In this document: in pieces, positions 1-5,010 of the stretch
How the letters are laid out: each line of letters begins with the position of its first letter
How positions within the stretch are numbered: the stretch's first letter is position 1
Origin: Thermoproteota archaeon
Lineage (GTDB): Archaea > Korarchaeota > Korarchaeia > Korarchaeales > Korarchaeaceae
DNA: 6,665 bases
Assembly (NCBI GenBank): GCA_003661365.1
Contig: QMVZ01000092.1
Span: 1 to 6,665 of the forward strand
Reading direction: 5' to 3'
Program-made: the position numbers and the translations under genes
The notes under the pieces: generated by a model
Database searches by the model: none
Told to the model about the DNA's origin: nothing
The model's input: the letters and a program-made list of their open reading frames with translations, nothing else

Positions 1-354
1 ACAGGCGCTAAAATAAAGAGGTTTAGGAAGAAAAGAAAATATGAAATGGGAGGTCCTCCAGCTAGCACGCGTTTGGGACCTAGAAAAATAAAGGTAGTTA
101 GGACAAAAGGGGGAGGAAGGAAGGTAAAGCTTCTCTCTGAGATCTATGTTAACCTGAATTTGGGCAAGGAAACGAAGCGTGTAAGGCTTCTGGGAGTGGT
201 TGAAAATCCAGCCAATAGGTTTCTAACGCGAGACAATATAATTACTAAGGGAACTATTGTAAAAACAGAGTTAGGTCTGGCAAGAATCACCTCTAGACCT
301 GGGCAAGACGGCATCCTCAACGCTGTGATTGTTGAGGAAAGCAAGGCAGGTTAA
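1..354 (+). CDS. rps8e: 30S ribosomal protein S8e (5'-truncated by window edge)
   Basis: Small-subunit ribosomal protein of the S8e family, found in archaea and eukaryotes and absent from bacteria. The reading frame is open to base 1 and gives 117 residues. The first in-window ATG (46) is internal: the 15 codons before it encode TGAKIKRFRKKRKYE, which is the conserved basic N-terminal part of S8e. About 10-13 residues, including the usual MxWQGRS-type start, should lie left of the window. Visible family signatures are KKRKYEMGGPP, the VVENPANRFLTRDNIITKG block and the C-terminal TSRPGQDGILNAVIVEE block. It is highly basic, as expected for an rRNA binder. It is followed after 15 nt by gar1 on the same strand, probably in one transcript. 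Family identity is very secure; only the true start is unseen. Confidence 0.97.
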   Translation, partial: TGAKIKRFRKKRKYEMGGPPASTRLGPRKIKVVRTKGGGRKVKLLSEIYVNLNLGKETKRVRLLGVVENPANRFLTRDNIITKGTIVKTELGLARITSRPGQDGILNAVIVEESKAG

Positions 355-369
355 TAACTGGCGAACTTT

Positions 370-651
370 ATGAGACGTTTTGGGCGTATTGTAAAAGTAA
401 CTAGATCTAGAAATTTCTTAGTCAAGCTCTTCACAAAGATAGAAAAGGACCCTAAGGATCTCAAGGTTGTAACTAGGAAAATGGAGATAATCGGTGTAGT
501 AAGGGATGTAATTGGAACAGTGGAAAAACCTTATGCTTTAGTGAAGATATTGGTACCACTTCATATTGCAGAAGATTATATAAGGGCAGACACATATCTT
601 CTCTCGAAAGAAGAAGAAAAGAAGCTTCTTAGGCGTTCAAGCAACGTTTAA
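370..651 (+). CDS. gar1: H/ACA RNP component Gar1
   Basis: This 93-residue protein is the archaeal Gar1 type. Gar1 binds the pseudouridine synthase Cbf5 in H/ACA guide RNPs and helps substrate loading and release during pseudouridylation of rRNA. The N-terminus MRRFGRIVKV and the central IGVVRDVIGTVEKPYALVKI (about residues 41-60) match the six-stranded beta-barrel core with its G-x-V-x-D-x-x-G-x-V-x-x-P-Y pattern. A short basic/acidic charged tail follows (residues 80-90). Eukaryotic Gar1 has GAR domains flanking this core; archaeal Gar1 lacks them, and none is seen here. The ATG start is bounded by an in-frame stop 15 nt upstream and has no obvious Shine-Dalgarno, which suits a downstream gene of a short operon after S8e. 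The genes for its partners Cbf5, Nop10 and L7Ae are not in the window. Confidence 0.93.
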   Translation: MRRFGRIVKVTRSRNFLVKLFTKIEKDPKDLKVVTRKMEIIGVVRDVIGTVEKPYALVKILVPLHIAEDYIRADTYLLSKEEEKKLLRRSSNV

Positions 652-694
652 AGGTTTTCCGATTAAAGTTCTATTGAGCTTCTGGAGAGATTTT

Positions 695-702
695 GGTGAA
701 GG
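695..702 (+). promoter_or_regulatory. Shine-Dalgarno deciding the start of the four-cysteine protein
   Basis: GGTGAAGG contains GGTGA, complementary to the archaeal 16S rRNA 3' end, and sits 7 nt before TTG 707. The only other start in this open frame, TTG 674, is preceded by an A/T-rich stretch without any such match. The site lies inside the longer alternative reading frame, so a chance match cannot be excluded. Confidence 0.45.
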
Positions 703-706
703 TAAA

Positions 707-892
707 TTGAAGAGCAAGGTATCAGAGGAACATAGAGTAGTTAAGAGACGAGAAGCAGCTACAGCGCTTGAGTCTCTTACCAAACTTCTGAGACTTCCAT
801 GTATTACCTGCCCGAAAATCGTTAAATGCGTTGAAAGGAGGGAGCTTGCAAATAAATGCCCAAAACTCACATCTTACCTGATAGACGACTAA
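707..892 (+). CDS. Small four-cysteine protein resembling the TFE-beta/RPC39 Fe-S tail
   Basis: A 61-residue protein from TTG 707; an upstream TTG at 674 would give 72 residues. I prefer 707 because a GGTGA Shine-Dalgarno lies 7 nt before it, whereas 674 has none. The C-terminal half holds four cysteines (32, 35, 41, 51) arranged C-x2-C-P-x4-C-x9-C-x2-L-x2-Y-L. This resembles the C-terminal Fe-S cluster motif of RNA polymerase III subunit RPC39 and its archaeal relative TFE-beta, where C-x2-C-P-x4-C-x10-C is followed by an aromatic-Leu ending at the same distance. The N-terminal half is charged and probably helical. No winged-helix domain is present, so it is not a complete TFE-beta as known in Sulfolobus. 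It may be a minimal TFE-beta, a split-off cluster domain, or an unrelated metal-binding protein. It follows gar1 on the same strand, and its last 26 nt overlap the 3' end of trm1 on the opposite strand. Confidence 0.68.
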   Translation: MKSKVSEEHRVVKRREAATALESLTKLLRLPCITCPKIVKCVERRELANKCPKLTSYLIDD

Positions 893-2066
893 TTATCTCC
901 CTAATCTGAGAAAGGGGAGCGTCTGTTTTAATTCCCTTATTGTTAATGTGAGAACGAACAGCTTTGTATCCTGATGATCTTAACTCTCTTAACACATCAT
1001 TTGTGGGAGGAGTAGGAACCCTGAGCCTGCTTGATTCTTTTTCTAAGGAGTAAAAGAAGGGCGGCATTCCAAGCTCTTCAACTAAAGCAGTTAAGATCTT
1101 GCTTGATTTTTTAAAACCAACGCTTTCTCTAGGGATTAGTCCTGAGATTTTCCTCACAGCTTCAAGGTCTGCAAAATCACCTATCCAAAGAGGTCCCATA
1201 AGTACTAACTCACTTCCACATTCAACACAAAATCCCTTCTCTGGTATCTCTAACATTCCTCTTACAAAATTTCGACTTCCACATTTGAAACAATGCTCTA
1301 TCCAACCCATGCTATCCCTCAGAAGCTTATTAGCCTCCTCAGCCCCTCTGTTTATCATTAGATAAGCCCTAACATAATGATCAGTTACATGGCCTAATAC
1401 GGGTCTTACAGCCAAATCCTGTTTTCCAGCTTCTCTAGCTATGTAACCGATCAGAACCCTCAAACCAAACTCCTTACAGTACTCTGTCTTTCTACCCCAG
1501 ACCCCATAAGCTCTTAAGAGCTTGTCCCTCTTTATACCAAAAAGGGGAGGCTCGTCTGTTGCTGTAACAGCTAGAACACCACCATTTCTAACTGCCCTTA
1601 TCGCTGATAATAAGAAGGGAACGGGAGATCCAAAAGGATCCAAGTCAACGAACCAGTATCTCTCACCTCGAACACAAAGCCTCTCCGCAAGAGCATTCGC
1701 ATCTTCGCAAGAAACCCTTACTTTTCTCCTAACATTGTTAAGTAGAACGTTCCTTTGTATGATTGCTGCACACAACGGGTTTCGGTCATTGGCAAGAACT
1801 TTTGAAATGTCCGTCTCTAACGCAAATCTTAAAGCTCGAACCCCGCTTGCAGCCATTAGATCTAAAGCCGTATCTTTGCCTTTAGAAACCATCCACCTAA
1901 GAACTGCAACAGCTATGTCGCGGTTTACTATCATTCTAGGGTTATAGAAGACTTCAGCACTGGTATAATCAAGACCAAGGCTTTCCAGTTTACTCAGATC
2001 GCTTGCGTAGAACTTTGCCCTTCCCTCGGTATACAGCTTTAGATCTATTGAAATCCTTTCTTCCAT
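867..2066 (-). CDS. trm1: tRNA (guanine26-N2)-dimethyltransferase Trm1
   Basis: This 399-residue protein is close to the usual archaeal Trm1 length of about 380. Trm1 uses S-adenosylmethionine to mono- and dimethylate N2 of G26 in tRNA. Early signatures are LYTEGRAKFYASD and the VFYNPRM-x-x-NRD segment (residues 40-50). The SAM site is DLMAASGVRALRFA (69-82), followed by the acidic VLANDRNP (90-97). The catalytic segment is FVDLDPFGSPVPFL (139-152), and VTATDEPPLFG occupies 167-177. Cysteines 259, 262, 280 and 283 form two CxxC pairs typical of a zinc-binding insert. The C-terminal domain contains MPPFFYSLE and GYKAVRSH-x5-GIKTDAP. After TATD, many archaeal homologues read TAPLCG as I recall them; here it is EPPLFG. 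ATG 2066 starts 33 nt from the nearest RNase HII start candidate, in a divergent arrangement. Confidence 0.97.
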   Translation of the reverse strand: MEERISIDLKLYTEGRAKFYASDLSKLESLGLDYTSAEVFYNPRMIVNRDIAVAVLRWMVSKGKDTALDLMAASGVRALRFALETDISKVLANDRNPLCAAIIQRNVLLNNVRRKVRVSCEDANALAERLCVRGERYWFVDLDPFGSPVPFLLSAIRAVRNGGVLAVTATDEPPLFGIKRDKLLRAYGVWGRKTEYCKEFGLRVLIGYIAREAGKQDLAVRPVLGHVTDHYVRAYLMINRGAEEANKLLRDSMGWIEHCFKCGSRNFVRGMLEIPEKGFCVECGSELVLMGPLWIGDFADLEAVRKISGLIPRESVGFKKSSKILTALVEELGMPPFFYSLEKESSRLRVPTPPTNDVLRELRSSGYKAVRSHINNKGIKTDAPLSQIREIISRLSGKM

Positions 2067-2086
2067 CAGGGAATTCCTTTACGCTC

Positions 2087-2094
2087 TTTTAAAA
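2087..2094. promoter_or_regulatory. Symmetric TATA-like element between trm1 and RNase HII
   Basis: TTTTAAAA is a perfect 8-bp palindrome centred at 2090.5, between two divergent genes. Its centre lies about 24 nt from the trm1 ATG (2066) and about 29 nt from the RNase HII ATG (2120). Archaeal TATA boxes are centred about 26-27 nt upstream of the transcription start, so one element could serve both directions and give leaderless or near-leaderless mRNAs. No convincing purine-rich BRE is seen on either side, so orientation is undecided. An AAAGGA before trm1 could act as a ribosome site only if transcription starts further upstream. Confidence 0.5.
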
Positions 2095-2119
2095 AGGATT
2101 GACCAACATATCACCGGGG

Positions 2120-2800
2120 ATGGCCATAAAACACTCCTCTAAAAAATCAATTCTGAAAGCAGGAATAGACGAAGCTGGTCGAGGAGCAGTAATCGGTCCT
2201 TTAGTTATTGCATATATCACCATCCCGTCTGACAAGGAGCATGAATTGTTAGACCTAGGTGTTAAGGACTCTAAGCTTTTGACTCCTGTTGAAAGAGAAC
2301 GGTTATTCGACCAGATATGTTCAAAAGCCTCAAGCATCTTTGTTAGGAAGGTTCAACCTGCTGAAATAGATCGGGCGCTTTCCGGCAAGGGGCTTAATCA
2401 TCTTGAAGCCCGCATTATGGCTGAGCTCTTGGAGAAGACAAGTGCGTCGGTTGTTTACGTGGATGCTCCTCAATCCAAGCCAAGAAGCTTTGAAACTCTG
2501 CTCAGGTTTCTATCAGGTTCAAGGGTTGAAATAATAGCTGAGCCCTTTGCAGATAAGAAATACCCGCTAGTTTCCGCTGCTTCCATAATAGCTAAGGTCA
2601 TAAGGGATAGAGAAGTAGGGAAACTCAGGGATGTTTATGGTGACTTTGGTTCGGGATATCCAAGCGATGAGAAGACGCGAAAGTTCCTGGCAAACCTGAT
2701 ATCTGCTGATGAAGTTCCACCAATCGTCAGAAGATCTTGGCAGACGTACTTGAAGATGAATGAGATGAATAAGTCAAGAACACTTGAGGATTTCACTTAA
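2120..2800 (+). CDS. rnhB: Ribonuclease HII
   Basis: RNase HII cleaves the RNA strand of RNA-DNA hybrids and incises at single ribonucleotides in DNA. This 226-residue protein has the full archaeal signature set: GIDEAGRG-x-VIGPLVIA at the N-terminus (catalytic D17 and E18), DSKLL (50-54), YVDAP with catalytic D115, then FADKKYPLVSAASIIAKVIRDRE with the fourth catalytic aspartate D145, and GSGYPSD with the conserved Y180. The C-terminal VRRSWQTY segment is also typical. I chose ATG 2120 because it lies at leaderless distance from the TATA-like element. A TTG at 2099 would add 7 residues (MTNISPG) but falls immediately after the promoter element. The TAA stop overlaps the stop of the fibrillarin gene on the other strand within TTAA. 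Confidence 0.96.
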   Translation: MAIKHSSKKSILKAGIDEAGRGAVIGPLVIAYITIPSDKEHELLDLGVKDSKLLTPVERERLFDQICSKASSIFVRKVQPAEIDRALSGKGLNHLEARIMAELLEKTSASVVYVDAPQSKPRSFETLLRFLSGSRVEIIAEPFADKKYPLVSAASIIAKVIRDREVGKLRDVYGDFGSGYPSDEKTRKFLANLISADEVPPIVRRSWQTYLKMNEMNKSRTLEDFT

Positions 2801-3480
2801 CTCCTCCTTGCCAAAATTACTGCATGTTTCCTATCAAAGGGCGATAGATCAACCGTTTGAATGATCTTGTATCCGGCATCCCTTATTTGAGCCTCAGCAA
2901 TTCTATATACCTCTCTTGGAGGCTTGGTCACGTCGATGCTGCTGGCTTTAACGGCAATCATCGCATATCCTCCCTTCTTTAGGTATATATTGCAATTCTT
3001 GATCAAGATGTCAACCTGATCTGGCTGGGCAACGTCAGCATACACCACATCGACCGCACTCACGACATTAGTGTAGCTATCTGGCGACCTAGCGGAGACT
3101 AGTATGGGGACAATGTTCTTTCTGGCAGCAGAAACGTTGATAAGATCCCTCATAACTCTTTCAGAAACTTCAACTCCAAAGATCAACCCCTCTCTACCTA
3201 TTATATCGCTGAAGTGAGAGGCCGTTGTTCCAGAGGCAATTCCCAGGTAAAGTATCTTGGAGCCTGGCCTAATTGGGAAGTCTTTTAACCCCTTTAATAT
3301 TGCGGCGGCAGGTTTAGATCTCTCTGGGCTCCAAATTCTGTACTCCTCGCCCTTTACCCTAATGATCCATTCATCATAGCTCTTAAATCCTGGAACCAAG
3401 TTCTTAGTCGCTAAGTTCCTCCTTTTTCTCCCCATCTGCACCCAGAATACGCCAGGAAACTTTGCATCCTTTCTAATCAA
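2797..3480 (-). CDS. flpA: Fibrillarin, C/D RNP 2'-O-methyltransferase
   Basis: Fibrillarin is the SAM-dependent catalytic subunit of box C/D RNPs, methylating ribose 2'-hydroxyls in rRNA (and tRNA in archaea) at guide-selected sites. The 227-residue protein has no GAR domain, as usual in archaea. Landmarks are KFPGVF (7-12), ATKNLVPG (24-31), EEYRIWSPERSK (45-56), SAM loop LYLGIASGTTASHFSD (77-92), GVEVSERV (102-109), YADVAQPDQ (147-155), IAVKASSIDVTKPP (175-188) and DLSPFDRKHAVI (211-222). The start is TTG 3480, overlapping the nop5 TGA stop as TTGA. The weak GGGGGT ribosome site lies inside the nop5 end, 5 nt before the start. This start is needed to keep the conserved KFPGVF segment. Nop5 then fibrillarin is the classic archaeal gene pair, here almost certainly co-transcribed and translationally coupled. 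Confidence 0.97.
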   Translation of the reverse strand: MIRKDAKFPGVFWVQMGRKRRNLATKNLVPGFKSYDEWIIRVKGEEYRIWSPERSKPAAAILKGLKDFPIRPGSKILYLGIASGTTASHFSDIIGREGLIFGVEVSERVMRDLINVSAARKNIVPILVSARSPDSYTNVVSAVDVVYADVAQPDQVDILIKNCNIYLKKGGYAMIAVKASSIDVTKPPREVYRIAEAQIRDAGYKIIQTVDLSPFDRKHAVILARRS

Positions 3481-4628
3481 TCTTTACCCCCTTTAACTTT
3501 CTTAATCTCTTCTTCTATCTCTTTTTTCAGCCTATCTCCTATAAACTCGCCCCCAAAAGCATCTATCCTTGATGCCAGGGCGGCCTTCGTGGCTATAATC
3601 CTTGCAATTTTCCCTCTAAGTTTCTTTGGAGCGGTCCGTATCTCTTTTACTTGGAAGAGTATTCCGTGTTTTGGTGGTTTAGTACCTCGCGTCATGTGCA
3701 GGAAGATGGCCTTCCTAGCTCCAAGAACTTGTATTGTGCTAGAAGGCATCATTGCCAGCCTCTCTAAGCTACCAGCCATGGCAATAAGTCTTGCAACTAT
3801 CAGAGGCTGAATTATGGTTGATAAGTTAGGTGCACATTCTCTAACGAGCTTTTCAAGGTACTTCTCGACCATTTCCTTGTTATCGTATAGGTCGACCCAG
3901 AGCCTTGCTATATTTCCTAAAACAGGGTAATCTTCTTCGTTTAAATCTCCCCCCATGGACTCCCTTGCTCGGGTAAGTATTTCTCTAGCTAAACGTTCCT
4001 TAACACCTAGCTCGCACAATCCTTCGAAATTCAGCATCCTTCTGTCTGGAAAGGCCGAAACTATCTTAGTATATGTGTAATGGTCGTCTACAAGCTGATC
4101 AAGTTCCGGAAAATGTATCGAATGCCACTCTCTAATGGCAGGAATTAGTATGTTTAGGGCTTTGTTGAGATGATCCAAGTAATCTATTGCTCTAATTATG
4201 AGCTTATCTCTCTTGGTGAGTTCTGATCTTATTAGGCTTCTAGAAAGTTCTATGCCAAGTTCTACTAGAAAGAGCCTGTATTCAGGCTCATCGGCTTTCC
4301 AATTCAAAATTTTTGCTACATCTAACGGTCTCTCTCTATAAAAAACTAGAATTGGGTTTGTTGGATCGACGGTCACCCTTTTGTTAGTTCTTTGGGCTAT
4401 TAAATTCTTTAAATCCCTTGAATCAACTACAATCTCATCTATTTGCGGGTCTTTATCCAAATATTCAACTAAATCTATCAGCTCTTCAATAAATTCCCCT
4501 CTTCTAATGCTCAAATGGCGGCTTGCAGCTTTGCTGGGGTCCAGCGGAAAAGCTGATCTAAATATTTCCTGCTTTTTCCCATCTACAACCAAGAAGCCGA
4601 GGGGATGAGAAACTACGAAGGCTTGCAA
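3477..4628 (-). CDS. nop5: Nop5 (Nop56/58-type) C/D RNP scaffold protein
   Basis: Nop5 bridges fibrillarin and the L7Ae-bound box C/D guide RNA, and dimerises through a coiled coil. The 383-residue protein has an N-terminal fibrillarin-binding domain (about 1-120), a mainly helical coiled-coil region (about 120-250) and the Nop RNA-binding domain with its signatures: LIVARLIAMAGSLERLA (276-292), PSSTIQVLGARKAIF (295-309), GTKPPKHGILFQ (315-326), then LRGKIARIIATKAALASRID (337-356). The C-terminus ends in a lysine/glutamate-rich tail (IKKVKGGKD), usual for archaeal Nop5. The start is TTG 4628: the frame closes at a TAG 18 nt upstream and TTG is its only start codon there, with AGGGAG 11 nt before it. 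It overlaps the downstream fibrillarin gene by 4 nt. Confidence 0.97.
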   Translation of the reverse strand: MQAFVVSHPLGFLVVDGKKQEIFRSAFPLDPSKAASRHLSIRRGEFIEELIDLVEYLDKDPQIDEIVVDSRDLKNLIAQRTNKRVTVDPTNPILVFYRERPLDVAKILNWKADEPEYRLFLVELGIELSRSLIRSELTKRDKLIIRAIDYLDHLNKALNILIPAIREWHSIHFPELDQLVDDHYTYTKIVSAFPDRRMLNFEGLCELGVKERLAREILTRARESMGGDLNEEDYPVLGNIARLWVDLYDNKEMVEKYLEKLVRECAPNLSTIIQPLIVARLIAMAGSLERLAMMPSSTIQVLGARKAIFLHMTRGTKPPKHGILFQVKEIRTAPKKLRGKIARIIATKAALASRIDAFGGEFIGDRLKKEIEEEIKKVKGGKD

Positions 4629-4639
4629 ATGAAATCGCG

Positions 4640-4645
4640 CTCCCT
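4640..4645 (-). promoter_or_regulatory. Ribosome binding site for nop5 TTG start
   Basis: On the minus strand, AGGGAG lies 11 nt upstream of TTG 4628. The spacing is somewhat long, but this is the only purine-rich match near the single possible start, and it supports a leadered nop5 mRNA. Confidence 0.4.
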
Positions 4646-4683
4646 ACTTTGCGTGTGTAGAGAATATCTATCTTGATAAAGGA

Positions 4684-4700
4684 AATTAAGAGTTATCTAA
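4684..4700 (-). promoter_or_regulatory. Putative nop5 promoter (TATA-like) element
   Basis: Read on the minus strand, this A/T-rich site is TTAGATAACTCTTAATT. It repeats, with one inserted C, the AGATAACTTTAATT found upstream of S30e. The TTAATT part is TATA-like. A start about 26 nt downstream would fall near 4660 and leave a leader of about 30 nt that includes the AGGGAG ribosome site. A second A/T-rich stretch (TTTAATTTA, 4701-4709) just upstream is an alternative TATA. The assignment is inferred from repetition and spacing. Confidence 0.4.
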
Positions 4701-4748
4701 TAAATTAAATCTAGTGTAAACTAAAGACTCATCCAACAATCGTTTTTC

Positions 4749-4754
4749 AAAAAA
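4749..4754 (-). terminator. U-tract terminator candidate after S30e
   Basis: On the minus strand the transcript would read GCUUUUUUG, about 40 nt after the S30e stop. Archaeal RNA polymerase terminates at U-rich tracts without needing a strong hairpin. A weak GC-rich fold (CCC-TCAGA-GGG, near 4777-4787) lies between the stop and this tract. The tract is followed by AAAAA, making a TTTTT-C-AAAAA inverted repeat when read on the plus strand. It would separate S30e transcripts from nop5. Confidence 0.4.
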
Positions 4755-4792
4755 GCAGTTCTAAAGTAATTTCCCCCTCTGAGGGCGATGTC

Positions 4793-4960
4793 TCACTTCA
4801 CTACTTGGCCAGGTTCTATGCCTAAGATAAACCTTCTCTTGTATACTGCTCTGATCTTTACTCTAGGAGATGGGTTCTTTCTTGGCCTTCTTTCGATCTT
4901 TGAGGTAAGTGATCTAACTTTTCCTGCCTTGTTTAGCGCACCATGTGTACCTCTAGGCAT
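4793..4960 (-). CDS. rps30e: 30S ribosomal protein S30e
   Basis: A 55-residue, very basic protein that I translated directly from the minus strand. It begins MPRGTHGALNKAGKVRSL and continues through TSKIERRPRKNPSPRVKIR, AVYKRRFILG and a short IEPGQVVK tail. HG-x-L-x-KAGKVR, the T-x-KI segment and Y-x-RRF are the S30e (eukaryotic FAU/RPS30) signatures. In eukaryotes this protein is often made as a ubiquitin-like fusion; here it is stand-alone, as in other archaea. S30e binds near the decoding region of the small subunit. The start is fixed by an in-frame TGA 9 nt upstream of ATG 4960, and a strong GGTGAT Shine-Dalgarno precedes it. It lies 43 nt downstream of the COG2433 gene on the same strand. 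S30e is known mainly from TACK and Asgard archaea and supports that placement. Confidence 0.93.
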   Translation of the reverse strand: MPRGTHGALNKAGKVRSLTSKIERRPRKNPSPRVKIRAVYKRRFILGIEPGQVVK

Positions 4961-4965
4961 GTAAC

Positions 4966-4971
4966 ATCACC
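4966..4971 (-). promoter_or_regulatory. Strong Shine-Dalgarno for S30e
   Basis: GGTGAT on the minus strand, 5 nt upstream of ATG 4960, is fully complementary to the archaeal 16S rRNA 3' end (ATCACC). It shows that this genome uses Shine-Dalgarno initiation for at least some genes, which helps in choosing other starts. Confidence 0.7.
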
Positions 4972-4990
4972 ATAATAGTTGCATTTGTAG

Positions 4991-5010
4991 GAGATAATTA
5001 AAGTTATCTC
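4991..5010 (-). repeat. Perfect 7-bp inverted repeat over the COG2433 stop codon, with TATA-like core
   Basis: On the minus strand GAGATAA, a 6-nt loop CTTTAA, then TTATCTC form a perfect 7-bp stem. The TAA ending the first arm is the stop codon of the COG2433/DUF460 gene. The minus-strand AGATAACTTTAATT portion also matches the element upstream of nop5. As DNA, the TTTAATTA core could be the S30e TATA box: its centre is about 40 nt from ATG 4960, giving a leader of about 14 nt that keeps the GGTGAT site. As RNA, it could be a hairpin at the gene junction. It is not followed by a U-tract, so it does not look like a simple terminator. Confidence 0.45.

Noticed and set aside
46..354. ATG 46 as the start of S8e
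   Set aside because: In-frame codons upstream encode conserved S8e residues to the window edge, so this methionine is internal.
637..870. Minus-strand open frame of 77 codons opposite the small cysteine protein
   Set aside because: It overlaps gar1 and the four-cysteine ORF, has no recognisable motif, and its opposite strand has the better Shine-Dalgarno and a family-like motif.
4777..4787. GC-rich CCCTC-A-GAGGG near-palindrome after S30e as a bacterial-type intrinsic terminator
   Set aside because: The loop would be too small unless the stem shrinks to 3 bp, and the T-tract is about 22 nt away. Only the T-tract itself is kept as a candidate.
4629..4792. Possible box C/D guide RNA (GGATGAG on the minus strand; CTGA followed by GCGATG on the plus strand)
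   Set aside because: No consensus C box (RUGAUGA) is paired with a D box (CUGA) at proper spacing on either strand.
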